DNA from: Lithospermum erythrorhizon
Lineage: Eukaryota > Streptophyta > Magnoliopsida > Boraginales > Boraginaceae
DNA length: 64,000 nt
Reading direction: 5' to 3'
NCBI GenBank assembly: GCA_019722365.1
Contig: JADFUC010001632.1
Coordinates: 1-64,000, forward strand
The translations under genes were made by a program, and so were the position numbers. The stretch's first letter is position 1. The number at the start of each line of letters is the position of its first letter. Below, piece after piece: positions 24,321 to 35,850 of this stretch. The notes beneath the pieces were generated by a model. The model was not told the DNA's origin. It saw only the letters and a program-made list of their open reading frames with translations, and did not search any database.

Positions 24321-25969
24321 ACAATTTAAAGTAAGCACGTAGCAACACCCGAGATAAGTACTCACCGCTAGCTACACAAAACCTCCGCGAACACAATCAG
24401 CTCTTTCCACGATCAACGCCCAAAACAGTTAATTCAGAAAGATAATCGCTAATTTTACACATACCCATGCTCTAAAAGACAACCAACTCTGTGTGGGAAC
24501 TATCTCTAAATGCCTAACATGACGGATAAACTATCTAATTATAATCCCATCGACACAACCCAATCGACTCTGCTAAATTCCATCTTATCACTTTCTCATT
24601 ACAAATCTAATTTATAAGTCATTCTAGTTAATTAGCAGGTCCATAATTTACAATCTATACTCCTAAATATCAATTATAACTCAACTGGAATTAACACTTT
24701 TTTCGACATAACTCCCTTTAATCAATTTTAAATCATCAATTTAACTCACAACAACTACAAGGTCCCAACCTAACCTCCTACACATTTAAAGTCTTATAAA
24801 AATATCAACCCAAAATTCAACCGAAAACCTAAAAGTCAACCCAGCCATAACATCCTCAAACGATCTCTAAATCACGAATTAATCACTTATATAATGCCTA
24901 CGTAATCCATAACCAACCAAGCATTCATCATAAAATCAATTACGAAAGCCAACTAAAAGTCAACTATGTCAAACCCAAGAAATATCTCAAAGACCAAATT
25001 TACCTTAACTCCTCGAAGAGAAACGACGGGGAGAAAGATATTCTAGAACCCGATCTTCGAAGCCCGTGAGTCAAGCTAGCATGTCTCAAATTACCCGACT
25101 GATACGCTCAAACATTTCGATGCGCCGAAATGTACCTCAACAGATCAAAAAGTCACGATGCATATTATTGTTCAAAAATTACTTTCCGTATCACTGGGCT
25201 CATGTCCTCGCCTGACGATACAAAACCATAATGAGCTACAAGTATTTCTTTCGGGCGACATTTCAAAGAACAACTCTAACAAGTGAACGCATGGCGAGCT
25301 CGACGCACATTGCTGAGATAATTTGCAAAGACGGGAGACAATATTCCTACCTGCATTCTTGGATGCGACGGAGCACCTACCTATACATTTGCCGCATGTC
25401 AACGGAGGTCCCGCAATATGGATGGACGTACCTGCTGAGTCGTGAGTATATATTTGACTTTATTAATATATGTTCAATACCGTTTATCTATTTAATTATT
25501 TCACTAATCTTCTAAAATGTTTGTGATTCTGGGATCAAGAAAATGGTAAGAAAAAGGCACGCAATAGCGATCAATATGCATACCTGTCAAAAGAGGTTTC
25601 AACTGCTCAACGTGCATTCTCGAGGAAGCGAACGAAACCGACTTAAATCGCCAGCGGGAGGCACGATGCATCAAATGAACCGAAGGCGCAACTATTTTGC
25701 CGTTGTTTCGCTACCTAGAAATGAGGCACGCTCAAGCCGAAACACGACATTTTACATTTCTCGAACAACGCAGACTCCGCTTCATACGTATATCGTGCAA
25801 CACGCCAAGCATGCTAATACCTTCGAGTGTATCGAAATAAATGAATTTTATATAAGTATATTATGCTAACTAAACAAATATCTTATATCGTGAGGATGCA
25901 AATTAAGACATTCTCAAGAAGTTTGTACCTCATTTGACGGATGCACAAATAAATCACGACGTGGGCCTA

Positions 25970-26340
25970 AATTTCAGTGAATGGTTTCGCCATTATATAC
26001 GGAATAATATGGAGACACTTGCACACCTCAGGACACTTGCAAGTGGTCCAGCTACTGAAATTAAAAAGGCATGGCTATTACGCCACCCATTACTTTGACA
26101 TTAAAGTGTGCATGCATCGTAACAAAAGAGCAATTTACAATAGCGAGTTTGTGTCAAAGGTTCTTGCTACGATTTACGCCCACCTCGATTATTACGTGGG
26201 TCATGTAAGAGATTGGGAATTGTCGTACGGCTACATACGTGATAAAAGTTTTGTACTCTTCAAACGTTATTTGCTCGACACCAAGAGCGACGTATACATC
26301 CGAGGAAACTTTAACGGTTCAAATCAAACACAAAGCAGTA
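25970..26340 (+). pseudogene. CACTA transposase C-terminal fragment (TNP2-like)
   Basis: Forty codons read cleanly from 25,970: NFSEWFRHYI, then LRTLASGPATEIKKAW. The F-x-x-W-F ... L-x-x-L-A-x-G-P pattern is the conserved block just upstream of the DUF4216 region in plant CACTA TNP2-type proteins. After about 26,085 the frame shifts, and later frames (to 26,348) keep only weak resemblance. Similarity is from memory of the family. Confidence 0.6.
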
Positions 26341-27938
26341 GCATCTAAAGCATTTACTCCCTTTATCTCAAAGATCACAAAGACAAATAAGTATACTATC
26401 TCAAGTACATCTCAAAGGTAGAGTATAAACAAAGGCGCTAACAAGAATAAGACGAATGCTAGAAGCCTGGGCTGGACACTCATATGCAAAATGTTAATGT
26501 CATCTTTAAATATCGAACATATCTTTCAAGAAAGTTGTTAGAACAACCTCTCGCCGGCTATCACGATCCATCGAACGATGTCGACATAAGCTGGCTGCAG
26601 GGATATTCCAATTTGTTATCGGCGATCCTAGACACCTGCCGGCGCCGACGCTCGTAGCACGCGCTCTGACTACCCTGATAATGATGCCTAATTTTATGAA
26701 GGCTATTTCGAACAATACTAGCGACATGACACTGTATACCAGATCAAATGTTTTTATTTTCAAGTTTTTCATGTAATACTGACAAGCTCAGATAAGCATC
26801 GTACAACGCCGCAAATTAGAGTTAAGTGTTTACAATGTAGTATTTGTATTTTCTTTGTCAGGTTTGCATGTCAAGCATGTGGTTAATGCCGAAAGGCGAT
26901 CGCAAGCTATGTCAATCAGATTTTTTTTTACCGTGCACCATGCGGTGTCGGGTTTGTATCAAGCCATTTGCATGGTGAAGTTTAAAGTTTTGTGTCGGTT
27001 TCAGGTCGGTTTTGTGTCGCATCAAATTTCGCAGTCCCGCTTAAATAATTAAAACGCGGGAAATTTCAAAATATTTCAATCTCAAGGCTTCTGCATGCCG
27101 TCCGGCCGACTTCGAACCAAATCACCACTATATATAAACACATCTAATCACTTCTAAACCCCAATACAATTCAATTTTCCGAAAATCGCCTCACCAATAT
27201 GCAATTACTTGCTAATTTTACGCTTTCTAATTATTTTTGTCCACTAATCCTCTTATGTTGTTTAATTTTGTAGGCAAATTGTTTGAGGTAAATATTTAGT
27301 TTAATTTTGTTATATTTCTTTTTTTATGTTGATAATAATGTTGCTATATTTCGCTGATGTTATGGTATTGCTTGTGTGATTATTTTATTTGTTTGATGTT
27401 TATGTTTTTGGATATTGTTTGGATATTTATGTTTTTGGATATTGTTTATATTTTATTTGTTCGCCTTTGCTTTTTGGGTATCTAACGCAATAGCCGCGTT
27501 CTGCTTTCTCGCACGCCAAGGAAGAACTGCGCCGGGTAATTTTATTTTTTAAATTTTTGCACCGCAAGGTTTGCAGATAGCCAGTTGCATGGGCGTCAAG
27601 CCAACATTTAGATTAAAACAAACTACAACGGTGTCTCGTATGGTGCTCAGACAAGAACAAATTGCGATAACGCCGGTACGCGGTCGGTATCAAGAACAAC
27701 GGCTCACGAGTGCCTGCATAAATAAAACTTTACAATTACAATTGAGCATCTAAGGTTGGAGCCCGAGCCCAAACGCCAAGTGGTTCGATATAAGGGCATC
27801 GCTTTCGTGCTCCGGGATTTAATTTGCCGCCGCCTCGAACGCGTTGGTAAGTTCTCGACACCATACCGACGCCACCGATAAATGCTTGCATGTGCTCCGG
27901 ATCGGGCGCCCTATTTGCCTAATTTTCTAGTAGTGTAT

Positions 27939-28815
27939 TATAATCATTTTGTTCATGGGCTATATGATTTCTTATAATTTTTAATAATATAATTTTAATA
28001 ATAGATTTAAAAGTTTCAGAATCATACTACTTCTTCATTTCACAAGATTTAATAAAAGAACGCATATTACGTAATTTTATTTATTGTTAAAAATATCAAT
28101 TTTCTCTCTTTTACCAAAAAAAATACACCTTATGTTATTTATTTATCATAAAAACATCACTTCTCACCGACAAGTAGTATAAATTATCTATAATTCTACT
28201 ATTAAATTTTATTTTATGTATTCATTTTAACATATTTTAATTGATGACACTCAATAATATTTACACACAAAACCCGAATAATATCAAGACTTTTATGAAA
28301 TTATCTCAATTTAGTCATGCAAAAAATCAATGAGGTCACACATTACGCCCTTGTTTGAACGCGAAATACTTCAACGAATTATATCAAAATTAATTAAATA
28401 AAGATGACATACCTTTGTCAAAAACTATATCTTCGCGTAATAATTTTTAGCCAAAAAGTTAAACCCTCAATAGTATATATGTGAATAATATTACTTTATA
28501 TGAAAACTTAAAATTTTGATATAAATAAGTAAAATAACAAATTTACGAAGAATATAAAAACAAGCTATTTAAATAAGCATTTAAGTGTACCGATTTATAC
28601 ATCAAATGTTCATCAATAATGATATACATATAATATACATATTCATGCATGTTTTTTTAGACCATAATATCGATGAATTATATATCATGTAGAGTAAAAA
28701 CTAATATAATAAGTATTATTATGACAATATGCACTTATTCAGTTACTAATTACTAATCAATATTAAATAGTGAAAATTGAATTATTTATTTTTTAATTTT
28801 CATATATTGAATTCA
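27939..28815. other. AT-rich intergenic, no gene seen
   Basis: Strongly AT-rich sequence lies between the CACTA target duplication and LTR copy 2. No open frame above 60 codons and no RNA gene recognised. It probably represents older host or decayed repeat DNA. Confidence 0.6.
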
Positions 28816-31270
28816 TGTATTCTCGCCCAGTCGGCCGCCCCGAGGTAAGAATCATTATAATCCTCGAATAATTTAGTCACCATACCGATGGACAACTCGC
28901 TTTAAAGAGCTACGCCAAGTATCCAAAAAATTTGATTTACAATTAAAATTCTAGAAAAAAACAGTTTTTAAAATTTACAATCCATCAGGGTGATATCTAA
29001 CCAACCAACTCCATATATATACAACATATCTCAAAAAGACAGTAATGCCGGCAAGGCTACAACTGAGAGTAAATACCGTATCCTGAATACAAAATAATCA
29101 CGACAAGCAAAAGCCAAAATGAAATACAACAATCAAGAAAACGGTTGACAAAGATAACAAAACGAGATCATGCGAGGATCCTCACCACCGATGCTCAATT
29201 CCAGCTTACCGAATATAAACTCTCAAATTTCTCCCCGACTAACCGCCCGGCCCAACCCGGCACAAACGAAACGCCACTAAAGAAATAAAGGCAGTTCACG
29301 GCTCAAATAAAAACTTAACACAAAATAAACTTAAGCCATACGAAACGAGATAGTCAATAGATATAGTAGTCAAATATGAATAAATATGTATATATCCAGG
29401 ACTACCTAATAAGGCCATATCATAAAATTCCAAAGAAGGTCTCAGAGATAACATGTCAAGATATATAATACAAAGTCTCAATAAGGCACAATCACCCGTA
29501 ATAAAAATCACGTAGACTCAACAACGATTATAACTCTAGTCATCAAACCATCATTCTCTCATATCTCCACAACTATACTAACTCTAACGCGCATACGCCT
29601 CAATCCGCCTACCTCGCAGGAATGGACCAATCGATAATAAACACCGCCTTAACACCGTAGTATGCGCCAACACCAACAATGCACACAACAAAAGAGGTCA
29701 TGATAATCACACCGCCTTAAGGCTGCAAGAGGTGCCAAACCGCACTCTATACCGGCAAGGCCAATACACATATCCCGCAAGGAAGCGAGAGTCACATAAC
29801 CTCTAATCATCCCAACTATGTGGTCATATCCTAATACCAAGTCACCTCAAAGTCATGCATAACTCCAACCAACACCTCCCCAACAACTAACCACTCTATT
29901 CCCAAACAATATCAAAGCATCACGCCTAAAACGGCCTCACAATCAAAATCAATCGTAACCAGTGCCACGTAAATACGTATGCTCACAAGCTACCTGAACA
30001 CGTAAAATGTAAGTTGAGACCAAGCCATTACTTACCCTCAAGCAAATCTTCAACGCCACGTAAAATACAATCACAATCATACTGTCACACAAATGAATCA
30101 CACATAATCATACAACAATGACATGTATACTATTCTCACACAATCATACCACAATGATATGTTTCACACAATTTAAAGTAAGTACGCAATGCAGCAATCT
30201 GCTGAGATAAGTACTCACCTCTCAAGCAATTTACCAAAAATCCTAGTAAATCACAATCACGAATCGCCCCTTCCTTACTCCATCAACGCCAACAAAAAAT
30301 ACCCGAAAGTAATCAAAACCACTACTAGACTTGCGCTCTAGAAGATACATTACCAACTCTAAGTGGAACGACCAAACGGTTCAAAACTAATTTAACAAGA
30401 CAACGAAATAACAACCCGCCGTATTAATAAAACCCAATCGGCCCCCTCTAAAAATTTTCACCTTTTATCACTTTAACATTTCAAATCAATCTCATAAGGC
30501 ACTATTTAACCCCTCAAGCTCATAAATAACAACCTATACTCCAAAAATCTCACTACTACTCAATCCTTGACAATCATACTTTCTCAACTTAACTCTCTAA
30601 TCGATTATAAATCACAATTCTAACCTTACAACAACTACAATAAGGTCCCAAATTAACCCCCTACACATTTAAAGTCTTATAAAAAAAATCAAACATAAAA
30701 AGTCAACTAACCTAGGAAAAAGTCAACCTATCACCATAAACCTCAAAAAACATCTTAAATCATGAATTAACCACTTATATTCATCATACTACCCATAACA
30801 AACTTAGAAACACAATTAAATTCAATTTATACCAAAGTCAACAAAAGTCGTTATTTAAGATAAACTTAAACTCCAACTTCATACCAAATTCTCAGAAAAG
30901 ATGCATTTGTTTTCAAAAGTTAACTGGTGATCTTAACAATCACCGTAAAAGCTGATGAAATGAAAGCAAAAAAAAAATTTATCATTAGCGGAGTGGGGTT
31001 TCGGCCGATCGCCACAAGAAGAAAGAGAGTGGTAAGATTATTGTTTTGTGTCACAGGTTGTCGTTGACGAGAATAGATAACTTTAGTCCTGCCAGAGAAT
31101 CACACACGGGGAGTTTGTGCCCACCAAACTAATCGAAGCTAACAACCACCTTTTAACCATGTAACTTATTTCAATTATCCTGCTACTACTACTAAATCAG
31201 CAAATGTAATTGCCCAAATAAATTATACGAATTCAATATTATTATCTAAATTAACCGAACGGCTACACCA
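28816..31270 (+). repeat. Large LTR copy 2 (solo)
   Basis: It begins TGTATTCTCGCCCAGTCGGCCGCC and ends near GAACGGCTACACC, with the shared landmarks ACAGTTTTTAAAATTTACAATCC, GTAATGCCGGCAAGGCTACAA, ATAGTAGTCAAATATGAATAAA, ACATTTAAAGTCTTATAAAA and AAAAGTCAAC. This copy is the least corrupted. No internal retrotransposon region adjoins either side, so a solo LTR is the simplest reading. The 5-bp duplication is not clear. Confidence 0.7.
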
Positions 31271-32590
31271 ACTCTAATAATTATTGCATCTATAGTTATA
31301 GATAAACATATTTTTATTTAATTATAAAACTAATATCTTATATATTATAATAAAAAAAATTAAATTTCTGAAATAAAATATCCAAATCTATTACGCCATC
31401 CATACTAAATGATTGTCATACTTGATTTAAGTGCTCCAAATTAACAAACTTTTACACCTTCATCGATAAATATAATTTTAATTTTGAATAAAATTTAATG
31501 TCAATATTAAAGTACTTTGAAAATATTATTATTATAATTTTCACCAAATATTATACAACGGAAAAAAAATTGAATTTAAAATTTAATATGTGAAAAATCC
31601 AAAATTTAAACTTTGACAATCTATCGTGATTTTATATTAAATATGTAACTTGGCACTTTTTTATTTCAAGTGTTGAAATGTAATACAAAAAATATTACAT
31701 AATACTTGGATATATTCTCAAATAGTACTTTAGGTTGTGAAAATTATTTTCAATTTATAATTGAATAATTATTATACAAAAAAATTTAGTATGAGTAGAC
31801 TAATTCATTGCAGTAAAATGGAATTTTCTTAATGTTATGTTAAAATTAGAAAATCAAATGCAAAGACCGCATTATACCAAACACTTTATCTCGTTGGTAA
31901 ATATATCGAAAGATTTTTTTATATAATCGACAAAGATGTCGATAATGAACGATGGTACTAGCATACATCTTGGCTTAAAACTTTCGCACATATTATGCTA
32001 CAGTAGTGTATAATTTCAACTATGTTTGAATTACAGTAATTTTTAGCAAAAATTTAGAATTTATTAATTATTGAATTGTTATAGATTCCTTTTAAAATTT
32101 TGTAACTATTTTCATCAATAAAATATTATAATAAGTGGTAATATAGTAATTAGTAATTTGAAAAGCGAAAAACACAACTCACACTTTTATACGTGGACGG
32201 GGGATATGGCCTGTAATGCTCCTTTATTATACTCCCTTTCATCTTCCACAAAGACGCCCACTGACTTTTCATCATACTTCAACTTGACCGCATATTTTTT
32301 TTTTTTTTTTCAGGTTTTATAATACTACTTTTGAAAAAATATATCAATGGAAAAAGAATTTAATTTTTATTTTTACGATATATTTTTCTTAAAATATTAT
32401 AAAAACACAAACAAAAATATTTATAAATCAAAATCAACTATATATGCTCGCAAATCAAACGCCAGAATCTTTATGTGACGAGGAGTAATATATATGATTT
32501 GGACTATATATCAAAAACTGCTTCCATAATTGAGGATTATAAAAGGTGCATGTTGGGTATAATACAACATATAGAGGCACTAACATATTA
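31271..32590. other. AT-rich intergenic, no gene seen
   Basis: A/T runs, one 16-base T tract (about 32,297) and no open frame above 60 codons. Nothing recognisable on either strand. Confidence 0.6.
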
Positions 32591-33360
32591 CAGAAAAAAC
32601 TCTTTAAATTAATAAACTTTTTAAAATAATAAATTGGTCCGATTCCGCTTGAATCAGTTAAAAAATTTATAAAAATTTGATAAAATAATAAGATAATAAT
32701 TTTTCCGAGATCTTTATAGTATTAAGTCCTTATGAAAATCATATTTAATCATTCTATAAATTGAAAAAATAATTATCACAATTTAGTAAAAATATTACTT
32801 TATTTGTTTATTTTCTTTTAAAGATCAAATCTTGTTTGAGTTCATCTCTAATTTTTCTTATCATATCTAATAAGCGATGTTTTGTTTCGAATTGTAACAT
32901 AAAGTTTTGAAATAGTTTAGACGCCAAAAGTACATTCTATAGCATAATAGATTCAAACCCACCGCCGTATCATCTTCACCTTCATCATCAACAATTCATG
33001 CACTGTTCTCAATGATAGTAGCCACAATCTTTTCTAAACCTCTGAACATGCTTCATTTTGCCTGGGAAAGTTCATTAGATTTTCGATATACATCCTATTA
33101 CGATTGCACATTGATTGATAATTGTCTCGAGTGTCTTGAATTTATTTTATTATCAAAAGTGATTCATCTAAATTTATTGTAACATTAGTGCTCGAATCTA
33201 ATATCATTGAATTAAACTCTTCATGTCATTAAATTAAAGTTCTCTATTGTTAAACAAACTCTTTAAATTAATTAAATATTAACTTATCGATAAATTAATA
33301 ACTCTCTAAATTAATAAATTTTACCGGTCCCAATATTATTAATTTATAGAGTTTGTACTG
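32591..33360. mobile_element. pogo/Emigrant-like MITE
   Basis: The left end CAGAAAAAACTCTTTAAATTAATAA and the right end TTATTAATTTATAGAGTTTGTACTG are inverted copies of a CAGTA..ACTCTATAAATTAATA terminus, each flanked by TA (32,589-32,590 and 33,361-33,362). Termini and TA duplication match plant pogo-type MITEs (Emigrant/Lemi). It is 770 bp with no transposase. Related fragments lie at 47,126-47,175 and 49,465-49,545. Confidence 0.75.
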
Positions 33361-34554
33361 TACATAAATAGTGTTCTAGATGACTTAGATGTTGTACACA
33401 AGGAATGATCTCAGCTTACTCAGAGAGTTAGGACCAATTTAAATTCACGTGACCATACTCGTTTAGATCGGTTTATTATCTTCACTCTAAGATTTGAGAA
33501 ATTAATGTTGTGGGAATTTGGTGGCATGCTTCTAACCATAACTTGTAACAAGCAGACATCGGCATGTTAAAATCGGGACAAGAATACCCTTAAGGAAATG
33601 ATGAAATTGTAAATAGTAAGGATGGTAATTCTTGTCCAACATATAAAAAATTATTTTAAGATATGCAAACGAGATTACATATAAACAATATGATGCAAAC
33701 AAAATGAAGTTACGCTCTTCACGTCACAATCGGGTGTTTGAACATCTTCGGTCAAGTCCTGTAAATACCCACAAATCTACTTCACCCATGTTATCTCACA
33801 TCGTCGCATCTGATCTCTTCTTCAAATCGGATCAACCAATCTCTTGATGAATTTTTTATCTAAATCGTGAGTGAAGTAGGACATTGGTGAATTGTCACAA
33901 TATCTATCCAACTATAGTTGAAACTACAGTAATTATCTTGTTCGTTTCACATTAACCATGTCTAATATGAGATCCCTCCTCACAATAATTCCCACCTCAT
34001 TTTATCGCACGACTTAATCACGTATACCATAACTTATATACAGTCTTCTCGATCGCACATTGTGTCAATTCTTTTTCCCAAGAGTGAGAGGTTTATTAAA
34101 CAATCTTCTTAAAGTAGTCGACTGAGAGGTTTCTTAAACAAGAGTGATCGAAATATGATAGATTGAATTATCATCGAATTGGATTATTTCAAAAACATGT
34201 TCTATACTCCGTAATACAGAAGATTAACTTGATCGAATATTTATGAAAACAATACATTGAAACCTTTTCATCCAGTTCTTATTATTACTTCCATATTTCA
34301 AAACCAATTTTTAAACATAAATAACTTATACTTCATATTTAAACAGAAATTAAAATAAACTGTAAGGAGTACAAGCCAATTACCCCAAATATTATTCATG
34401 ATTAAAACTCTCCTTATATCTGAAACCTCAGTTAAAATAAACAGTAAGGAGTACAAGTCAATACCCACCACTAGGTCTTGAACCATTGTCTAATGGTAAG
34501 TTCAAGGTATAACACTTCTAGCTATTTGGATTTACATATTATACCTTCCATCCC
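33361..34554. other. Intergenic, no gene seen
   Basis: AT-rich with scattered unique sequence. The only notable item is a direct repeat of about 40 bp (TAAAATAAACTGTAAGGAGTACAAG at about 34,349 and a near copy at about 34,433). Confidence 0.5.
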
Positions 34555-34664
34555 ATTTTGATTGATGCACATTCATTGTTTTAATTCGCAAAACTATCTT
34601 ATTCCAACTATTTTAATTGATGCAAGTTCATTGTTTTAATTCTCAAAACTATCTTATTCTAACT
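34555..34664. repeat. Two-copy 55-bp tandem repeat
   Basis: Two units with period 55 (34,555-34,609 and 34,610-34,664) share TTGATGCA.GTTCATTGTTTTAATTC.CAAAACTATCTTATTC.AACTA with about five differences. Confidence 0.85.
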
Positions 34665-34704
34665 ATTTTTCATTCATAGTGACAACAAAGAAAGAGAAAT
34701 TAAA

Positions 34705-35515
34705 GGAAAGAGAATAATACATAAAGCAATGCAAATGTATGGTGACAAGACTGACAACAATTGAAGTCTAGTTTTACAGTACTGTGCTTTAAAGAGAATA
34801 ATACAGAAATCAATGCAAATGGATAGTGGATGTGTACGAATCGATTCGATTTTAAAATAGTCGAACTTATTTCGTCAATTTTTTCAAAGGTCGAACTTAA
34901 ATCGATTCGATTCCGATCAGTTCCGTTGCAATCGATTTTCATCGGTTCCGGTTCGGTTTCGATTAAGTTTCGATTTTGAGATAATTTTTGAGTCTATCGT
35001 CTTGAACTCAAAATTAAATCCTAAGACTAGATCTAATTTATGTAATTTCAATGAATTCCTTTTAAAATTACTTATACAATCTACATACACATTTAATACA
35101 CAATACCACTATTTTTACATATTTTTATATTCCCTATATTATTAGTTTTAGAAAAATTTATATATATCTTATTCCGTTATACCAATAATAAACAAAGTCA
35201 AATATAAATTCACCTTCTTAACATGTACATATACAAATACTACAAGATCTTGAAAAGGATAATAAATAAAAATTGAGAAATCTACATAAAATTTAAAAAT
35301 CAGTTCGATTCGGTTCGGTGATTTCAAAGACCGAACCTAAATTAGTTCGGTTCTCCCCGATGCCGAACCTAAATCAGTTCGGTTCCGATCGGTTCCAAAA
35401 TTTTCGATCATTTTCGGTTCGGGCCGGTTTCGGATTTTGTGCACACCCTATTGACAAGTGACAACAATTGAAGTCTAGTTTTACAATACTGTGCTCTAAA
35501 ACAGAGAAAACAGTT
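34705..35515. repeat. 90-bp tandem duplication, second unit interrupted by an element
   Basis: Unit 1 (about 34,709-34,792) contains AGAATAATACATAAAGCAATGCAAATGTATGGTGACAAG...GACAACAATTGAAGTCTAGTTTTACAGTACTGTGCT. Unit 2 repeats it as AGAATAATACAGAAATCAATGCAAATGGA, then the 627-bp element, then TTGACAAGTGACAACAATTGAAGTCTAGTTTTACAATACTGTGCT (about 35,451-35,495). Confidence 0.75.
34824..35450. mobile_element. Short element with TGTGCAC-type termini
   Basis: The left end TAGTGGATGTGTACGAATCGATTCG and the right end (reverse complement) TAGGGTGTGCACAAAATCCGAAAC fit the TAGGG-TGTGCA ends of common plant hAT-like MITEs. The interior repeats GGTTCGGTT/CGAACC words in both orientations near the two ends. 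It interrupts the second unit of an approximately 90-bp tandem duplication, so its borders can be read by comparison with the uninterrupted first unit. Confidence 0.6.
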
Positions 35516-35850
35516 TCCGTTCAATATTTTCAGACACCCCATAACATTGCACAATTGTTTTGAAGCTTCAATCTGATCCCATCTAAAATTTAAACTATTA
35601 TTCTCAACCACTGCAGTTTCCGCTGTTTCGTGCCACACAATTTGCAGATTTCACTCCTCAAACTCATTGCTAGCTTACTGCAAGAGAAACATGGTTCTAA
35701 AACTGAATATGGACATACAACATTTGTGAAAGATTCATAACGCTCATCTTTTATGCACACCAAGAATATGAATCACTGAGGCTTAAGATACAATAGTTGC
35801 ACAAAGAACCAAAATGGACAATCAATGGATCCGTTGCAGTATTATTTATC
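35496..35850 (-). other. SEC5 3' flank, probable 3' UTR
   Basis: Low-repeat sequence lies directly downstream of the SEC5 stop codon (35,851-35,853, minus strand). The short frames here show no domain. No canonical AATAAA was found close to the stop on the minus strand, so the polyadenylation site is not placed. Confidence 0.4.

Larger units (their letters stand above)
22835..25070 (+). repeat. Large LTR copy 1 (right arm, inside CACTA)
   Basis: This is the first of three plus-oriented copies (others at 28,816 and 53,041). Shared landmarks in order: CAGTTTTTAAAATTTATAATCC, CATATATATA, AAAATAAAGTAATGTCGGCAAGG, CAACCTCTTCGCTCAA, AATAATATAATAGTCAAATATGAA, ACATTTAAAGTCTTATAAAAATATCA, AAAAGTCAAC. 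The 3' border is unclear; the last 500 bp seen in copy 3 are absent or diverged. No coding frames. Length and repetition fit an LTR, probably Gypsy-type (inference). Confidence 0.7.
1..25190. repeat. Giant imperfect inverted repeat (palindrome)
   Basis: The left arm (1 to about 10,304) is the reverse complement of the right arm (about 11,368 to 25,190), colinear but with many indels. Anchors: 10,062 with 11,646 (GGCGGTG ends); 9,566 with 12,273 (TGTAACGACC start of an LTR); 8,381-8,404 with about 14,017-14,040 (reverse transcriptase IVAQIYVD); 4,094 with 19,983 (LTR end); 3,761-3,780 with 20,354-20,373 (identical 20-mer in inverted orientation); 3,370 with 20,870 (CACTA terminus); about 1,690 with 23,055 (LTR interior); about 60 with 25,120. 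The right arm is about 3.5 kb longer, most of the excess lying between the RT anchor and 19,983. The left arm runs off the window, so the true extent is unknown. It could be a real inverted duplication or an assembly/read fold-back. Confidence 0.88.
20870..27935 (+). mobile_element. CACTA (En/Spm) transposon with nested LTR
   Basis: The right end reads CTAATTTTCTAGTAGTG, the reverse complement of a CACTACTAGAAAATTAG terminus, followed by TAT (27,936-27,938). The left end reads TAT then ACTACTGTAAAA (20,867 onward), lacking the first C. The mirrored copy in the left arm has it intact as CACTACTAACGAC, also next to TAT. The 3-bp duplication and CACTA ends fit En/Spm. Subterminal repeats containing CCGACGCC occur at 20,909 and 21,044. 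A large LTR occupies about 22,835-25,070, leaving about 4.8 kb of CACTA. Transposase remnants are at 25,970-26,340. It is not functional as read. Confidence 0.78.
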
